A DNA stretch of 64,000 nucleotides from Euglena gracilis (lineage: Eukaryota; Euglenida; Euglenophyceae; Euglenales), in contig CP154957.1 in NCBI GenBank assembly GCA_039621445.1, positions 4,520,504 to 4,584,503 on the forward strand, written 5' to 3'. The position numbers and the translations under genes are program-made. The notes beneath the pieces are model-generated. The model searched no databases and was not told where the DNA came from. It saw nothing but the letters and a program-made list of their open reading frames with translations. Shown here piece by piece: positions 19,891 to 30,014 of this stretch. The first letter of the stretch is position 1; each line of letters opens with the position of its first letter.

Positions 19891-21277
19891 AAAAACGTGT
19901 TCAGCCCGCCAAATGCCTGCCCTGAAATTCGTGGTCATGAACACGTTTTCAATGACGGCATTTGTGGCAATGACACGTTTTCAGTGACGGCATTTGTGGC
20001 AATGACACGTTTTCAGTGACGGCATCTGTGGCAAGGACACGTTTTCAGTGACGGCATCTGTGGCAAGGACACGTTTTCAGTGACGGCATTTGTGGCAATG
20101 ACACGTTTTCAATGAGGGCATTTGTGGCAACCCTGAGTAAAAAGCAAAAAACGCTGTCATGAAAAATCGGAGTGCGGTTGAGAGGCCGGGTGGTCCTCAA
20201 CAGGTGAGGCGGGTCGGGGGCACTCTACAACACGACAACAAGAAGGCTTGGTTGCCTTGGCACAAGGACAGGGAAGGGACGAAAATCACGGCACACGACA
20301 GGCTTTACACAAAAAAGAGCCATACTTTGGTGGCCGCCGCAAATCATAAGCGTTGGACCAGTTTTCAGCAACTGGTCCAACTCTTCAGGCTGCAACACGT
20401 CTGCTGGAGGCCGAACCGCCGTTGACACTGCCTTCCGCGCGCGTTCGCGCTCCAGGGAACGCGAAAAAATCTCGTTGAACTGGGGGAATTGGCGCTCTGA
20501 GGAAGGCAACACTACTCCCTCGGTGGTTGTTTTGCGGAATGCCCGAGCGACGGCATTCACGTATGTCTGAAAAGAGGTTGCCGAACGATTCCCTGAAACG
20601 AACAAAGTTCCCGACTGCTGCTCACGTTGAGCCACACATTGTTCGATGACGCTCGCCTCATCGAACAACAGGCTGGGTTCCAGCTCCCATCCCGTCCAGG
20701 CAACAAAGAAAGCATCCAGCTCAGGATAACAGGCTTGCCGATGTTGACACAGTTTGGCGAACTCCAAACAGTTGGCAACAGCAGCAAGCTCTGCACCCAG
20801 GGTGCCGGACTTTTTCTTTGTATTGCCCTGTGCCAGCAAGGTGCCATGAAGGGGGTCAACCTTCGGCTTCTTGGCATCTTGCTGGTATACCGCAAGAGCA
20901 GCCAGGAACAGTTCCGTCCTAGGGGGAGGTGGCAAAAGACCATTCACAAAGTTTGCCGTGCGTTTAGCCATATTGGCAGGGCTGCGGGACAAAGAAAAAA
21001 AAGAAAGAAAAAGGGGGGGGGGGTGACACGTTTTCAGTGACCGCATTTGTGGCAATGACACGTTTTCAGTGACGGCATCTGTGGCAAGGACACGTTTTCA
21101 GTGACGGCATTTGTGGCAATGACACGTTTTCAGTGACGGCATCTGTGTTCAGGCACGTTTTCAGTGAGGGCATCGTTTTTTGGGTCCGAATTTCACAAAT
21201 TCGCGTTTTTGACCCCTTGCGTGAATCATGACCACGAATTTCAGGGCAGGCATTTGGCGGGCTCTGAAAACGTTTTT
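19891..21277. mobile_element. TIR/iteron element with recombinase-like gene (A)
   Basis: Inverted ends of ~50 bp: left 19891-19940 begins AAAAACGTGTTCAGCCCGCC and right 21226-21277 ends with the inverse; about 46 of 50 positions match. Inside the left end are six 32-bp iterons (ACACGTTTTCAGTGACGGCA type, 19941-20135); inside the right end are five (21026-21175). Both arrays have the same orientation. Between them is the minus-strand ORF at 20225-20971. A long hairpin follows directly outside the right end. Same design as the element at 39515-41081, with unrelated end and iteron sequences. Confidence 0.85.
20225..20971 (-). CDS. Tyrosine-recombinase-like protein, truncated (A)
   Basis: Start chosen at MAKRTANF (20971), because the homologue at 40573 also begins MAKR. 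About 248 residues. Shared blocks with that homologue: DPLHGTLLAQ (vs DPVNGPLFAK), SFQTYVNAVARAF (vs SWRSYENGMMRAY), RQFPQFNEIFSRSLERERA (vs RQFPLLNEFAAPVLKRERG) and LQPEELDQL (vs LTEEELLSL). This is the helical core-binding half of tyrosine recombinases. The box-I region seen in the homologue (TGLR) is not preserved; after DQLLKTG the frame loses similarity and stops near the iterons, so no catalytic domain is present. Either the gene is decayed or the product is a DNA-binding half protein. Confidence 0.6.
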   Translation of the reverse strand: MAKRTANFVNGLLPPPPRTELFLAALAVYQQDAKKPKVDPLHGTLLAQGNTKKKSGTLGAELAAVANCLEFAKLCQHRQACYPELDAFFVAWTGWELEPSLLFDEASVIEQCVAQREQQSGTLFVSGNRSATSFQTYVNAVARAFRKTTTEGVVLPSSERQFPQFNEIFSRSLERERARKAVSTAVRPPADVLQPEELDQLLKTGPTLMICGGHQSMALFCVKPVVCRDFRPFPVLVPRQPSLLVVVL

Positions 21278-21280
21278 AAA

Positions 21281-21391
21281 CAAATTGTGGCTGAGCCCAG
21301 ATTTCAGCCTGAAAACGTGTTCAGGGGCCCCCTTCGGGGGCCCCTGGCTGAACACGTTTTCAGGCTGAAATCTGGGCTCAGCCACAATTTG
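21281..21391. repeat. 111-bp near-perfect hairpin beside element A
   Basis: Arms of ~52 nt: CAAATTGTGGCTGAGCCCAG... pairing with ...CTGGGCTCAGCCACAATTTG, apex GGGGGCCCCCTTCGGGGGCC-like with TTCG. The stem includes CTGAAAACGTGTTCAG, a word shared with the iterons and the TIR. TGTATAGAAA follows, as at the other hairpins. Confidence 0.9.
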
Positions 21392-22065
21392 TGTATAGAA
21401 ACCGTTCCACACAAAATTTCAGCCTTTTTCCGTCCATAACAGGTAATTTTTGTCAGTTCGTGGAAAATGGACCACCAACTGAACAATATTTAGTCATTCG
21501 AATAATTTGTTGGCAAAATTCCTTCACAATGACTATGGAATGACCCAAAAATCGGCTGAAATGGTCAAAGTTGGTCAAAAAAGTCCCAAAGTTGGCAAAA
21601 TTGGCAAAAATTGACAAAAAATGACTTCAAATGGGCAAAAATGCAGCCTCCACGAACGACGAACATGTCCTTGACAGGGGATTGGCGGCGAAATAGTTTT
21701 TGTATTGTCGAGCTATGGCTCAGGTCATTTTCCTGTGAGTCACACGGCTGGCCGACGGCTGGCCGACGGCTGGCCGACGGCGTGCTCCCCCTAAGAAATC
21801 CCATCAAAATGGGGGCGCGCTTGTAGCGGACCGCCGCCTTCGGCGGCGGGGGCTTTTATTTGGACCCTGCGCTTTTAGCGGCCCCGTGCTTCTATCAGGG
21901 GGGGTTAGGGCCTTCTTTTAGTCTAAAAAGGCCATTTTTGGTGTCAAAATTTTCATCTGTCTCGGGGGGGGGGGGGTAGGCACCAGGGGGGGGTCCCGAA
22001 AGTCCCAACTGTACAGGGGGGGTCCCCAAAAACCCCCAACTGTACTGCCGTCGCCCTAATTGTCG

Positions 22066-22844
22066 GGAGGGGGTCGACAATTAGGGGGGGTACCAGGGTA
22101 CCCATCTCATGGACATATAGGGTAAATTGAGTAACCATAATGGAGCCCAGGCACCGGGGGGGGGGGGGTCCCGCGGGACCCCCCCCCCTCTGTCAGCTTG
22201 CGAGCCAACCGGACCGGTCAAGTTCGAGGGGGGGAGGGGGGTCCGGGGTCTGGACTAACAAAATTTTGTTGGAGAGCCCAAGCGCTGGGGGGGGGGGTCC
22301 CGCGGGACCCCCCACGTGTCGGGGTCCGAACTCAACCAGACAAGGGGGGGAGAGGGGGTCTGGGGATCCGAACTTGACTGCCTAGCCTCCAATTGTCACC
22401 CCCCCCTAATTGTCGCCGGGGTGCAATATAGGGGGAGGTCATGTTATTATGAACCTTGTGGCAAGCCATATTATGAACTTGTGCAAGCCATATCGACTCC
22501 GATGCAAAGAGTGCTACAATGCTTGGTTTGATGAGGGGTAAAGGGTTGATCGCCAGTGGTGTGGCCGAAGGTGAAGCATGTGTTGTCATGAAGAGGAAAA
22601 GTACAACCATGGTTCAATTTTGTTCCAAATTTCCCGTTTTGTTCAATTTTGGAGGCGGATGATCCGCCTGAAATCGCATCTGAATTGGCCTGTCTTTTTA
22701 GCAAATACGACCTTCTCTTCCCAAAAACCAGTCCTCGGTGTAGCCGTTTTGTTTGTGTTTGCTTCCATGGAGAGGAAAAGATTGAAGTTGAACACATGTT
22801 GAACAGATGTTGAAGTTGAGGTTGAAGTTTAACTTCTTCTTCTA
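22066..22844. other. C/G-run repeats and unique sequence before the LINE 3' part
   Basis: 22070-22440 has CCCCCTAATTGTCG boxes and three GGGGTCCCGCGGGACCCC palindromes. 22440-22840 is unique and of low complexity at its right end. No gene supported. Confidence 0.45.
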
Positions 22845-24204
22845 ACTTCTTTCCAGCCCTGGGACGATCATCAAAGACAGCAGTGGTGGACGGAAAAGAT
22901 GCATCAAGCCCAAAAAGTTTCCTTGAAGAACACGCTTCCTCAAAGAGACAAGTGCCGCTTGCGCTTGCAGTCAATGCCCCACACAACCGCATGGTTGCAA
23001 ACGGTCCCGAACAAGGGCATTGGAACAAAAATAACCGCATCAAAGTGCCGTTTGCTCATCCGATGGGGGTGTTTCCCCCGCGACCCCCCCCCGCGACCCC
23101 CCCGCGACCCCCCCGCGACCCCACTCTGAGCCTAATTCGGGTTCCCAAAAAGTACAAAAAATTTGCATTAATTAGGAATTTGCCACTCAATTAGGAATCA
23201 AAAACGCGAAAAATTGGTCGCAAATTCCTAATTGGACCTATTTTCGGACCCCAATGGCACGCAAATTCCTAATTGGGATCTAAAATTAGAGGATAGGACG
23301 ACGTCACACAAGTCACACATGACCTGCCGCGAAACCCATTCCCCCCCCCCCGCCCCCCCCCCGCGACCCCCCCGCAACCCCCCCCGCGACCCCAACACCC
23401 TCGATGGTGGCTTGGTGCCAAGATCTTGCCGGGCTCGTCCGCTGTGCCCCTTGTGTGGTGACTCCCTGGATTCCTTTGGGGACCATCTGCTATGTTGCAA
23501 AAAAAAACAAGCTTTTACAGCGCCACAACGCTGTGCGAGATGCGCTGGCGATGGTCCTGAAGGAGAATGGCGTGCACACAAGGACAGAAGTCACAGTCGG
23601 GGGGGAAGATGCGCCCAGCAAACATTGCGCTCCAGGGAGTGGACCCCTCAGGACCATTGGCAGTCGACCTTGTCGTGTTCCACTCTCTCAGAAAAGATCT
23701 GTCCTGGGATGAAAGCGCAGCCCTCAAGAACATGGCAGCGATGAAGAGCAAGAAGATCGCAAAGAATCAGCCTGTGTGTGAATCAGCTGGTTGGTTGTTC
23801 AGCCCACTCTCCTTTCACCCATGGTCAGGCTTGGGCCCACTCGGCTCCGGGCTCCTCGGCCGCTTGGTAAAGCAGGTGCTGGATGACCAACAAGGGTGGG
23901 CAAGGCAACACCGGGCGGCAGACATATGGCAGCGGATATCGTCAGCTTTGATGGCTTTCGTGGCGGAGCAACTATCTGCGGCCACAGCTGCAAGAGGACA
24001 TGATGAGCTACCACTGACAACCACATGCAGGAGGTGCAACCGGCTCCAAACAAAGCACAAGGCGCGACCGCAGTGGCGGCTGTGGACATGGAAGGATGGC
24101 AAAGAGTGCTCCAATCGGAAGAAGGGACTTTGGGCGGCCCCACCCGCATCCAATGCATGCGCCCAAGGTGAGACACCCGGCAAAAAGGAGATGGTAGCAC
24201 CATC
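22845..24204 (+). pseudogene. LINE 3' part with CPLCGD zinc knuckle, frameshifted
   Basis: Follows the RT fragment in order. Lines: QWWTEKMHQAQKVSLKN, LQSMPHTTAWLQTVPNKG, KCRLLIRW, then after the insertion at 23066-23401 LCPLCGDSLDSFGDHLLCC, RHNAVRDALAMVLKENGV, VDLVVFHSLRKDLSWDE and SGLLGRLVKQVLDDQQ. CPLCG...GDH...C followed by RHN is the C-terminal cysteine motif of protist and algal LINEs. At least two frameshifts occur besides the insertion. The end is cut by the element at 24205. Confidence 0.7.
23066..23401. mobile_element. GGGTGTT element inserted in the LINE
   Basis: Starts GGGGTGTTTCCCCCGCGACC and ends CGCGACCCCAACACCCT; flanks are CGATG on both sides (23061-23065, 23402-23406). Removing it lets the LINE read RWWLGAK across the junction. 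Interior: CCCCGCGA iterons at both ends, TTCCTAATT words and a TGACGTCACACAAGTCACA patch. Closely related to 29564-29874. Confidence 0.8.
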
Positions 24205-24582
24205 CAAAGCCGGCAGTAAAAAAAAAAACAAAAAAAACGGGTTTTTTGTTTTTTTTGTGTTTTTTTTTATAAAAAAAAAACGCCAGCGGGGGTATGGTGG
24301 AAAAAAATTTTCATTTTTTTGGGGCAGTTCCCAACATGATCTTGGAATTGTTGCATTTTTTTCTGTCACTTTTATAGCTATTTTCTCATGCCTGGCCGTT
24401 AACCGAGGAAAGGGGGGGTTGCATGTGTGTGGTGTTTTTTTTTTGAGTTTTTCCGTTGCCGGCAACTTGGCGCTTGATTCGGCCGGTTTTTTTTTTTTAA
24501 AAAACCGTTTTTTTTTGCCGTTTTTTTCCAAAAAAACACGTTTTTTGTTTTTTTAAAAAAAACAAAAAAAACGCCAGCTCTG
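24205..24582. mobile_element. AGCTGGCGTTTTT-end element, 8-bp duplication GCACCATC
   Basis: Ends CAAAGCCGGC and GCCAGCTCTG; GCACCATC precedes (24197-24204) and follows (24583-24590). Interior is dominated by A and T runs and AAAACGTTTTTT-type words. Same family as 36918-37315 and 44125-44516, all 378-398 bp. Confidence 0.85.
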
Positions 24583-24599
24583 GCACCATCCCCCCCCAA

Positions 24600-25545
24600 A
24601 AAAACCGCAGGGCCCACGCCCCTTTGGGCAAGGCCAACGAGAATCGAAGTGAAACATGACAAGTGACAGGCGGGCGCAACGGCTCGCGGTGACCCGTCCC
24701 GACGGCAAAGAACAGCACGCCGACACTGGCGACGCGCTCGCACGGGCGACGCGCAGGCACGACACGCGCAAGACACGCGCAAGACACGCGCGAGCCGTGC
24801 CGAGCCGTGCCGAGCCGCGTTACATATGGAAAGTGGGTTTTGCCCATTTTCCCCCAGCAGACACACATCAGACACAAACACGCCCCGCCAGGCAAACACC
24901 TAACACCTAGTTGTCCGCTGGGGTATTTGTCCGGCCTCCTACACCTGAATTTGTCCTCTACGGGGAGATACACATGCTCCCATGAAGTTGTGACTACTCA
25001 TCGCCCATAGCACCTCAAACCATTCCACAGTGCGCTGGGGCACAGGAATGTTACAAATTTCCTGAGTGAGAGTAAACACGGATGTTCTCGACGGACTTGT
25101 AACCTGCTAGCCCTGCTTCCCTGCCCAGTCCAACCGCTGTTGTACTCCCCTGTGCTCCCTGCCCACCGATCCCCTACACCTCGCACAGACTTTCGCTTCT
25201 GCATACAGCTTTACAAAATCTAAATCTCAATCTAGAAAGTTGTGCCATATGTGTGGATTCGGTTCGTCCCACCACCATTTGTTTGGTTTGTTCATTATAA
25301 TTTGGAGTGGCCACCGGGACGTGACGGCACCGCCAAAATGTCAGTGTACAAGAAGGAATGGGCGTGTGGGTGTTGGGGTTGCCGAGGGGGGGGGGGGTCG
25401 CGGGAGGGGGGGAAAGCGTTGTGGGATGTTGGATTGTGTTTGGTTGGCCAGCCGCGGCCGTGGCCATGGCCTTATGGCCGGCCACCACCATCCAAACTCA
25501 AAAAAAATTTCTTGGTTGGAATCAGTCTGGCTGGTTAGGGGGGGG
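24600..25545. other. Stretch without a supported gene
   Basis: A GCCGAGCC/ACGCGCAAGAC simple tandem patch lies at 24763-24822. The rest is of mixed composition with no coding signal I trust. Confidence 0.4.
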
Positions 25546-25547
25546 GG

Positions 25548-25730
25548 TACCACCCCCCCCCCTTTATTGTCCCACCGACCTGCCCCCAGGAGGCCCGACC
25601 GGACAATAAAGGGGGGGGGACAATAAAGGGGTACCAAAGGAATTTCATTGGCCGGGCCAAAAAAACCCCCCGTCGGCCGGGGCCCAGGGACAATAAAGGG
25701 GGGGGACAATAAAGGGGGGGGGGTGGTAAT
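25548..25730. repeat. ACAATAAAGGGG-key element, copy 2
   Basis: Near-identical to 16762-16926, including GGTACCAAAGGAATTTCATT in the middle. Flanked by GGTACCACC and GGTGGTA. Confidence 0.8.
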
Positions 25731-25990
25731 GGTTCTTGACCAGTCCAGACCCCGAACCATTTGCTGCAAATGTTACTCTTGTGGATGTATTGGACCATGA
25801 AATATAAAATCACCCAACCCCCATTTAACCAATATGCCTGAAGAAACCAAATTGCCATCCGTCCCAATTGACAGATCCACGGGCAGGGCCTACCATTCAG
25901 GGGGGGGGGGCACTGTTCGGAATTTTGGTCGAAAACCGATGGGGGGCTTCTATTTGGGGGTTGGACAACACGGCTTTCCCTTTGCTGCAA

Positions 25991-26031
25991 GGGTGTGGAC
26001 CCCCCCCCCGCGACCCCCCCGCGACCCACAC
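25991..26031. mobile_element. Mini GGGTGTGG/CCACAC element
   Basis: A ~41-bp version of the CCCCGCGA elements: GGGTGTGG, two CCCCCGCGA units, then CCCACAC. Similar minimal blocks with four CGCGTCCCC units are at 32055-32113 and 32934-32985, and a GCGACC one at 28861-28915. Confidence 0.45.
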
Positions 26032-26187
26032 ATGGAGGGTTTCCGCATCCAAGGCTGTTCGGTTAACCAAAGAACAGTTAATTGACTAGGACCCCCCCAG
26101 TTATTTGATTGATTGCCCCCCGAACAGTTAATTGCAGTTAATTCCAAAAAAATGCATTTCATTATATTCTTGCAGTTCTTCTTCAAG

Positions 26188-26501
26188 ATGACATCATGGG
26201 TATGGTCACATTTTCAAAAGAATGGCTCCATGGCACGATGCAAGGTGCTTGACCTGAACAACAAGGAGTGTGGGGAGCAGTTGTGCTGCAAGTGGTCCGC
26301 ATCATCTCTGTCTTACCATCTCACGGAAGTACATGATCTCTGTTTGAAAAGCAAGCTTCTCAAAAAAAAACTCATGAAAAGAAGCTCCTCAAAAAAAAAT
26401 TCAAAAGAAGCTCCTAAAAAAAACACCAAAAGAAGCTCCTCAAAGAGCATCTCAAAAAAAAAAGCTCCTGTAAAAAAAAACAACTCTTGGAGCATCCAGA
26501 G
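26188..26501 (+). CDS. BED-type zinc-finger exon
   Basis: Begins after a good acceptor (TTCTTGCAG, 26167-26175) with MTSWVWSHFQKNG. The SxVWxHF opening followed by C-x(10)-C...SSLSYHLTEVH fits a BED finger with a longer first Cys loop (CKVLDLNNKECGEQL). BED fingers are common at the N-terminus of hAT transposases and in host DNA-binding proteins derived from them. After the finger is a ~45-residue Lys/Ser-rich tail with repeated KRSSSKK. The frame is cut by the element at 26502. No RNase H-like transposase core is visible nearby, so the source protein stays open. Confidence 0.55.
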
Positions 26502-26943
26502 CAGGCTTTTGCTTAAGGACCCCCGGGGGGGGGGGGTACTGGCTAGCCAATCGGCTAGACACTGGAAAAAGTGGACTAGCTAGACCCCCCCCCTCCCCCC
26601 CGGGGGGGGGGGGTCCGGGGGTCCCCCGGACTGGAAAAAAAATTTTCCCCCGGCGCTGTGCACCGGAGGAAAAATGAGGTTTTTAATAGGTTTTTGGCTG
26701 ATTTTGTTCCAAAAATTTCCAAAAATGGCCAAAAACGGGCATTTTTGGCCATTTTTGGGGGTCCCAAAAAAAATTTTCGGCGCTTCGCGCCGGTCACTGG
26801 AAAAAATTTTTCCACTAGCTAGCCCTGCTAGCAGACCCCCCCCCGGGGGGGGGTGTGCTAGAAAACCCACTAGCCAAATTTGGACTAGCTGCAGTCCAGC
26901 CCCCCCCCCGGGGGGGTACTGCAATCCCTTAAGCAAATGCCTG
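26502..26943. mobile_element. 442-bp TIR element, 8-bp duplication ATCCAGAG
   Basis: Ends CAGGCTTTTGCTTAAGG and CCTTAAGCAAATGCCTG; ATCCAGAG before (26494-26501) and after (26944-26951). Inside are CTAGCTAG key words next to C/G runs and a GGCGCTTCGCGCC hairpin at 26777-26790. It truncates the BED-finger reading frame. Confidence 0.9.
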
Positions 26944-26951
26944 ATCCAGAG

Positions 26952-27640
26952 TTGCCGGGGACCCGCCTGAAGAGAAAACCCCGGCCAAAAAAAAAAACAG
27001 CAAGGGAGCCGCAAAGCAGGAGCATATAAAGGCGGGGGCCTGTGGTGGCTCACAGGTCAGCATCACAATAATGTGGGGCTGGTGCAGCCATGGAACTATT
27101 TGTTCCTAAAGCCCGGGAGAGCGCCTAACCTTCATTTTTGAACAGTTAACTAGTTAACTAGAGGCCCCAGTTATTTAATTGACTGCCCCCCCCGACAGTC
27201 AATTAATTGATCACCCTTGCCGCATCCCAGTGGGAACCAAAAAATGTCACCTAATTAGGAATTGGCAGCCAAATTAGGAATCAAAATTGCCGAAAATGTG
27301 TGCTAAAATCCTAATTGGATCTACCGGGGACCGACAATTACCGCGGGTGGGTAATTGCCGCGACGACAATTACCGCGGGGTTTTATAACGCTCCACCCCC
27401 GGGGCCCGCGGGGACAAACAACGCGCCCCTTTTGCTGCCCGTAAAGCGGATGTCCGCATCCCGCTGATGGCCGAGCTTATATCCTATGGACTGTCCAGCC
27501 GGTCCCGAAGCCGAGGCGGGTGGTTTTTTTTAACGGAAACACCATCCCCGTTTCCCCCCCAAAAAAATTTCGCCTGCTAGGTGCTGGCTTCGGCGCAATG
27601 GTTCAGTACCACCGCCGGGGGGGCTGGACTGCAGCTAGGA
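26952..27640. other. Stretch with GTTAACTAGTTAACT and GACAATTACCGCGG words
   Basis: Short repeats of AGTTAATTGA type (26075-26140, 27130-27200) and three ACAATTACCGCGG units (27335-27380). No gene seen. Confidence 0.4.
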
Positions 27641-27912
27641 ACTTTTAGCTAGTGTGATTTCTTTCCCACCCACCCCCGTGGCGTAGAGCCGGAGGAAAAT
27701 AGTTTTTCCAGTGCGGGATCCCCAGACCCACCCCGGGGGGGGAGGGGCGGCCAAGCTGATTCCATTTTTTCCAGTGTCCGGCTGACTGGCTGGCCAGTGC
27801 CCCTCGGGGTCCTTAACGGTACAACTGGAATATTTTTTAAAAAAAACTCTGGCGGTGTGCTCCAAGAAAAAACATTGCAGGGGGGCTCAACCGACTAAAA
27901 AGACAAACTTTT

Positions 27913-28341
27913 CTGAAAAGAAAGAGTGCCCCCAGACAAAGTTTTTCAGAAAAAGTTTCATTTTGGGAAAAGAATCCGTCCTGAGTTGAATACTGATGTG
28001 CGAACTGTGTCAGACGTTGCACGAATGATGTCACAGAAATATCCAGAAGAAAACATTCACAGGATTTGTTGGAATAGTGTCTTGAAAAAAAGCTTTGTGA
28101 ACACATGCCACAGACAAATGAAACGATGCAAAATGAAGCCACAGATGCATGGAGACATGTCACATCAAGTGACCAAGTGGTCCCAAAACTAAGAAAAAAA
28201 AGATTACCATTACATTGCAACAAAATAGACAAACAAAAAAACCTTCGAGTTTCTAGGCACAGCAACAGGAATCAGAAAACACACACAACAAAAGCAACAA
28301 CATGGAGCAGTTTAGCAGGGACATGCTCAGGTCCTGATTAG
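27913..28341 (+). CDS. Unidentified coding-like segment
   Basis: Less repetitive, free of C/G runs, with two overlapping open frames. The first (27926-28192) reads DVRTVSDVARMMSQKYPEEN and continues SVLKKSFVNTCHRQMKR; the second (28105-28341) reads NEATDAWRHVTSSDQVVPKL and is basic. A frame switch would join them. I recognise no family; it could be a decayed transposase exon. Confidence 0.25.
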
Positions 28342-28954
28342 CATCTTCCAATAAAGTTCATTCCACCAAGTCAGGTTAGGGAAATTCTCCACACCTGTAA
28401 AGATTCTTGAAAGCAGTCTGTTCCTCAGCTTGGCGTTGGTCTTGACTTGTAACTTGAATTTGAAACTTGATCTTGAAAGCATAAACTTCAGAAACACATT
28501 CTTGTAACTTGAACCCCTCCGAGTTTCACTTCTCAGACATCTGCTGTGAAAAAAAACGCTTCTTTACCAGGGCACGTTGCCTGCCTGCGGCAGTTGGAGC
28601 ATCTGGAGGAAAATAGGGGATGGGGATTGTTCCGCGATTTGGGTAATAGCACGGGGCTTATTAACGCGGGGTTTATTAGCGCGCTTCGGCCGTGGACCGC
28701 GCGGTAATACAGCGCGCCTAAAATGGCCGCGTTTAAGCCCGAGCGGGAATTACCCACCTGCGGTAATTGTCGGTCCCCGGTATTTTTGGATCCAAAAGTT
28801 CTAAAAATGGGTCACATGTGACGTTGTATGTGAGGTCACACGTGACCCGTCAAAGCTGCCACATTCCCCCCGTGACCCCCCCGCGACCCCCCCGCGATCC
28901 CAGCCGCGACCCGTACACCGGAGCTTTGGCAGGGGGGGAGGGGGGTCCCGAGGT

Positions 28955-29150
28955 CAGTTTTTTTTTTGGCCCGGCGGTCCGGCCGGCGGCCCGGCGGCCC
29001 GGCCGGCAGCCCGGCGGCCTGGCGGTCCGGCCGGCGGCCCGACGGCCCGGCGGTCCGGCCAGCGGCCCGGCGGTCCGGCCGGCGGCCCAGCGGCCCGGTG
29101 GTCCGGCCGGCGGCCCGGCGGCCCGGCGGTCCGGCCGGCGGCCCGAAAAA
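28955..29150. repeat. GGCCGGCGGCCC tandem repeat
   Basis: Diverged units of 9-20 nt built from CCGGCGGCCCGGCGGTCC. Very GC rich and partly self-complementary. Any Arg/Pro/Gly-rich reading frame here is repeat translation. Confidence 0.8.
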
Positions 29151-29560
29151 CACTCGTTTTCAGATCAAAGCAGTTTTTCTGGGTCCGGGAGGCCAAAAAA
29201 CATCGTTTTTTCGATTTTTTCGATTTTTTTGACCCGGGTTTGACCCAAAGTCACCGGGTCGGCGGCCCAAAACGGGGCGCCGGCGGGCCGAAAAACGCTC
29301 GTTTTCGGCTCAAAAACAGCTTTTCCGGGTCCGGGAGGCCAAAAATCATCGTTTTGGGCAAAAAAAATTTTTTCCATTTTTTTCGACTTTTTTGACCCGG
29401 GTTTGGCCCGAAGTCACTGGGTTGGCGGCCCAAAACGGGGCACTGGCGGGTCGAAAAACTCTCATATTCGGCTCCAAAACAGTTTCCGGGTCCGGGAGGC
29501 CAAAAAACATCGTTTTGGGCAAAAAAATTATTTCGCTTTTTTTTTCGACTTTTTTGACCC
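29150..29560. repeat. ~145-bp unit, three tandem copies
   Basis: Units share GGGTCCGGGAGGCCAAAAA and TTTTTTTGACCCGGGTTTG. A partial fourth copy lies at 30893-30960. Confidence 0.75.
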
Positions 29561-29563
29561 ATG

Positions 29564-29874
29564 GGGGGTGTTTCCCCCGCGACCCCCCCGCGACCCCACC
29601 CTGAGCCCGATTCGGGCTTCCGAAAAGTACAAAAAATTCACATTAATTAGGAATTTGCCACTCAATTAGGAATCAAAAATACGAAAATTTGGTCCCAAAT
29701 TCCTAATTGGACCTATTTTTGGACCCAAATGGCGCGCAAATTCCTAATTGGGATCTAAAATTAGAAGACAAGATGACGTCACACAAGTCACACATGACCT
29801 GCCGCGAAACCCATTTCCCCCCCGCGACCCCCCCGCGACCCCCCCCCGCGACCCCCCCGCGACCCCAACACCCC
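29564..29874. mobile_element. GGGTGTT element, copy 2
   Basis: Starts GGGGGTGTTTCCCCCGCGAC and ends GCGACCCCAACACCCC; CATG on both sides (29560-29563, 29875-29878). About 90% like 23066-23401 by eye. Confidence 0.75.
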
Positions 29875-30014
29875 CATGATGCCCATCATTGGTCATGATG
29901 GCCATCCTCGGTCATGATGGGCATCATGGGTCATGATGGCCATCATGGGTGATGATGGCCATCATGGGTCATGATGGCCATCATGGGTCATGATGGGTCA
30001 TGATGGCCATCATG
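29875..30014. repeat. Palindromic 19-bp satellite, left block
   Basis: Units of GGTCATGATGGCCATCAT(G); the core CATGATGGCCATCATG is a perfect 16-bp palindrome. The satellite resumes at 30501. Confidence 0.85.

Larger units (their letters stand above)
19335..21902. mobile_element. Second-level element, ends CCCCCCCTGATAGAAGCA
   Basis: Inverted ends of about 120 bp: CTGATAGAAGC at 19346 and its inverse GCTTCTATCAG near 21888, then GGTGCGCTT, a CCGCC/GGCGG hairpin and GGGGGAGCAC near 19450 matched by GTGCTCCCCC at 21782. Next to each inner end is an array of the 11-bp unit CGGCTGGCCGA (19459-19503; 21738-21780). TTA or TA may be the target duplication. It contains the recombinase-like element. 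Confidence 0.75.
19210..22065. mobile_element. Outer element interrupted by a nest (intact copy at 33.14 kb)
   Basis: Left part 19210-19334 (TACTGTCTCAACACAG, GGCGC-like core, AAATTTTTTTT) and right part 21903-22065 (TTAGGGCCTTC, CTAAAAAGGCCATTTTTGG, CAACTGTACTGCCGTCGCC) together match the uninterrupted sequence at 33140-33355. The split falls at the T run, which dates the inner insertion as younger. Confidence 0.75.
18958..22844. other. Insertion or intron splitting the LINE
   Basis: The left edge has GTTGAAGTTGAAG-type repeats with an AAGTTTTAGAACTT hairpin; the right edge has similar TTGAAGTTGAGGTTGAAG sequence and ends TTCTTTCCAG, a good acceptor. A donor GTTGTGGG sits at 18949. So this may be an intron of a domesticated RT gene, or repeated insertion with the edge repeats as footprint. 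It contains the nested elements described below. Confidence 0.5.

Noticed and set aside
19941-21175. Regular 32-bp repeats that could be taken for a CRISPR array
   Set aside because: Units are contiguous with no unique spacers, occur on both sides of an ORF inside TIRs, and the DNA is eukaryotic.
24231-24556. Continuation of the LINE frame as a Phe/Lys-rich tail
   Set aside because: It reads into the A/T runs of the element at 24205-24582.
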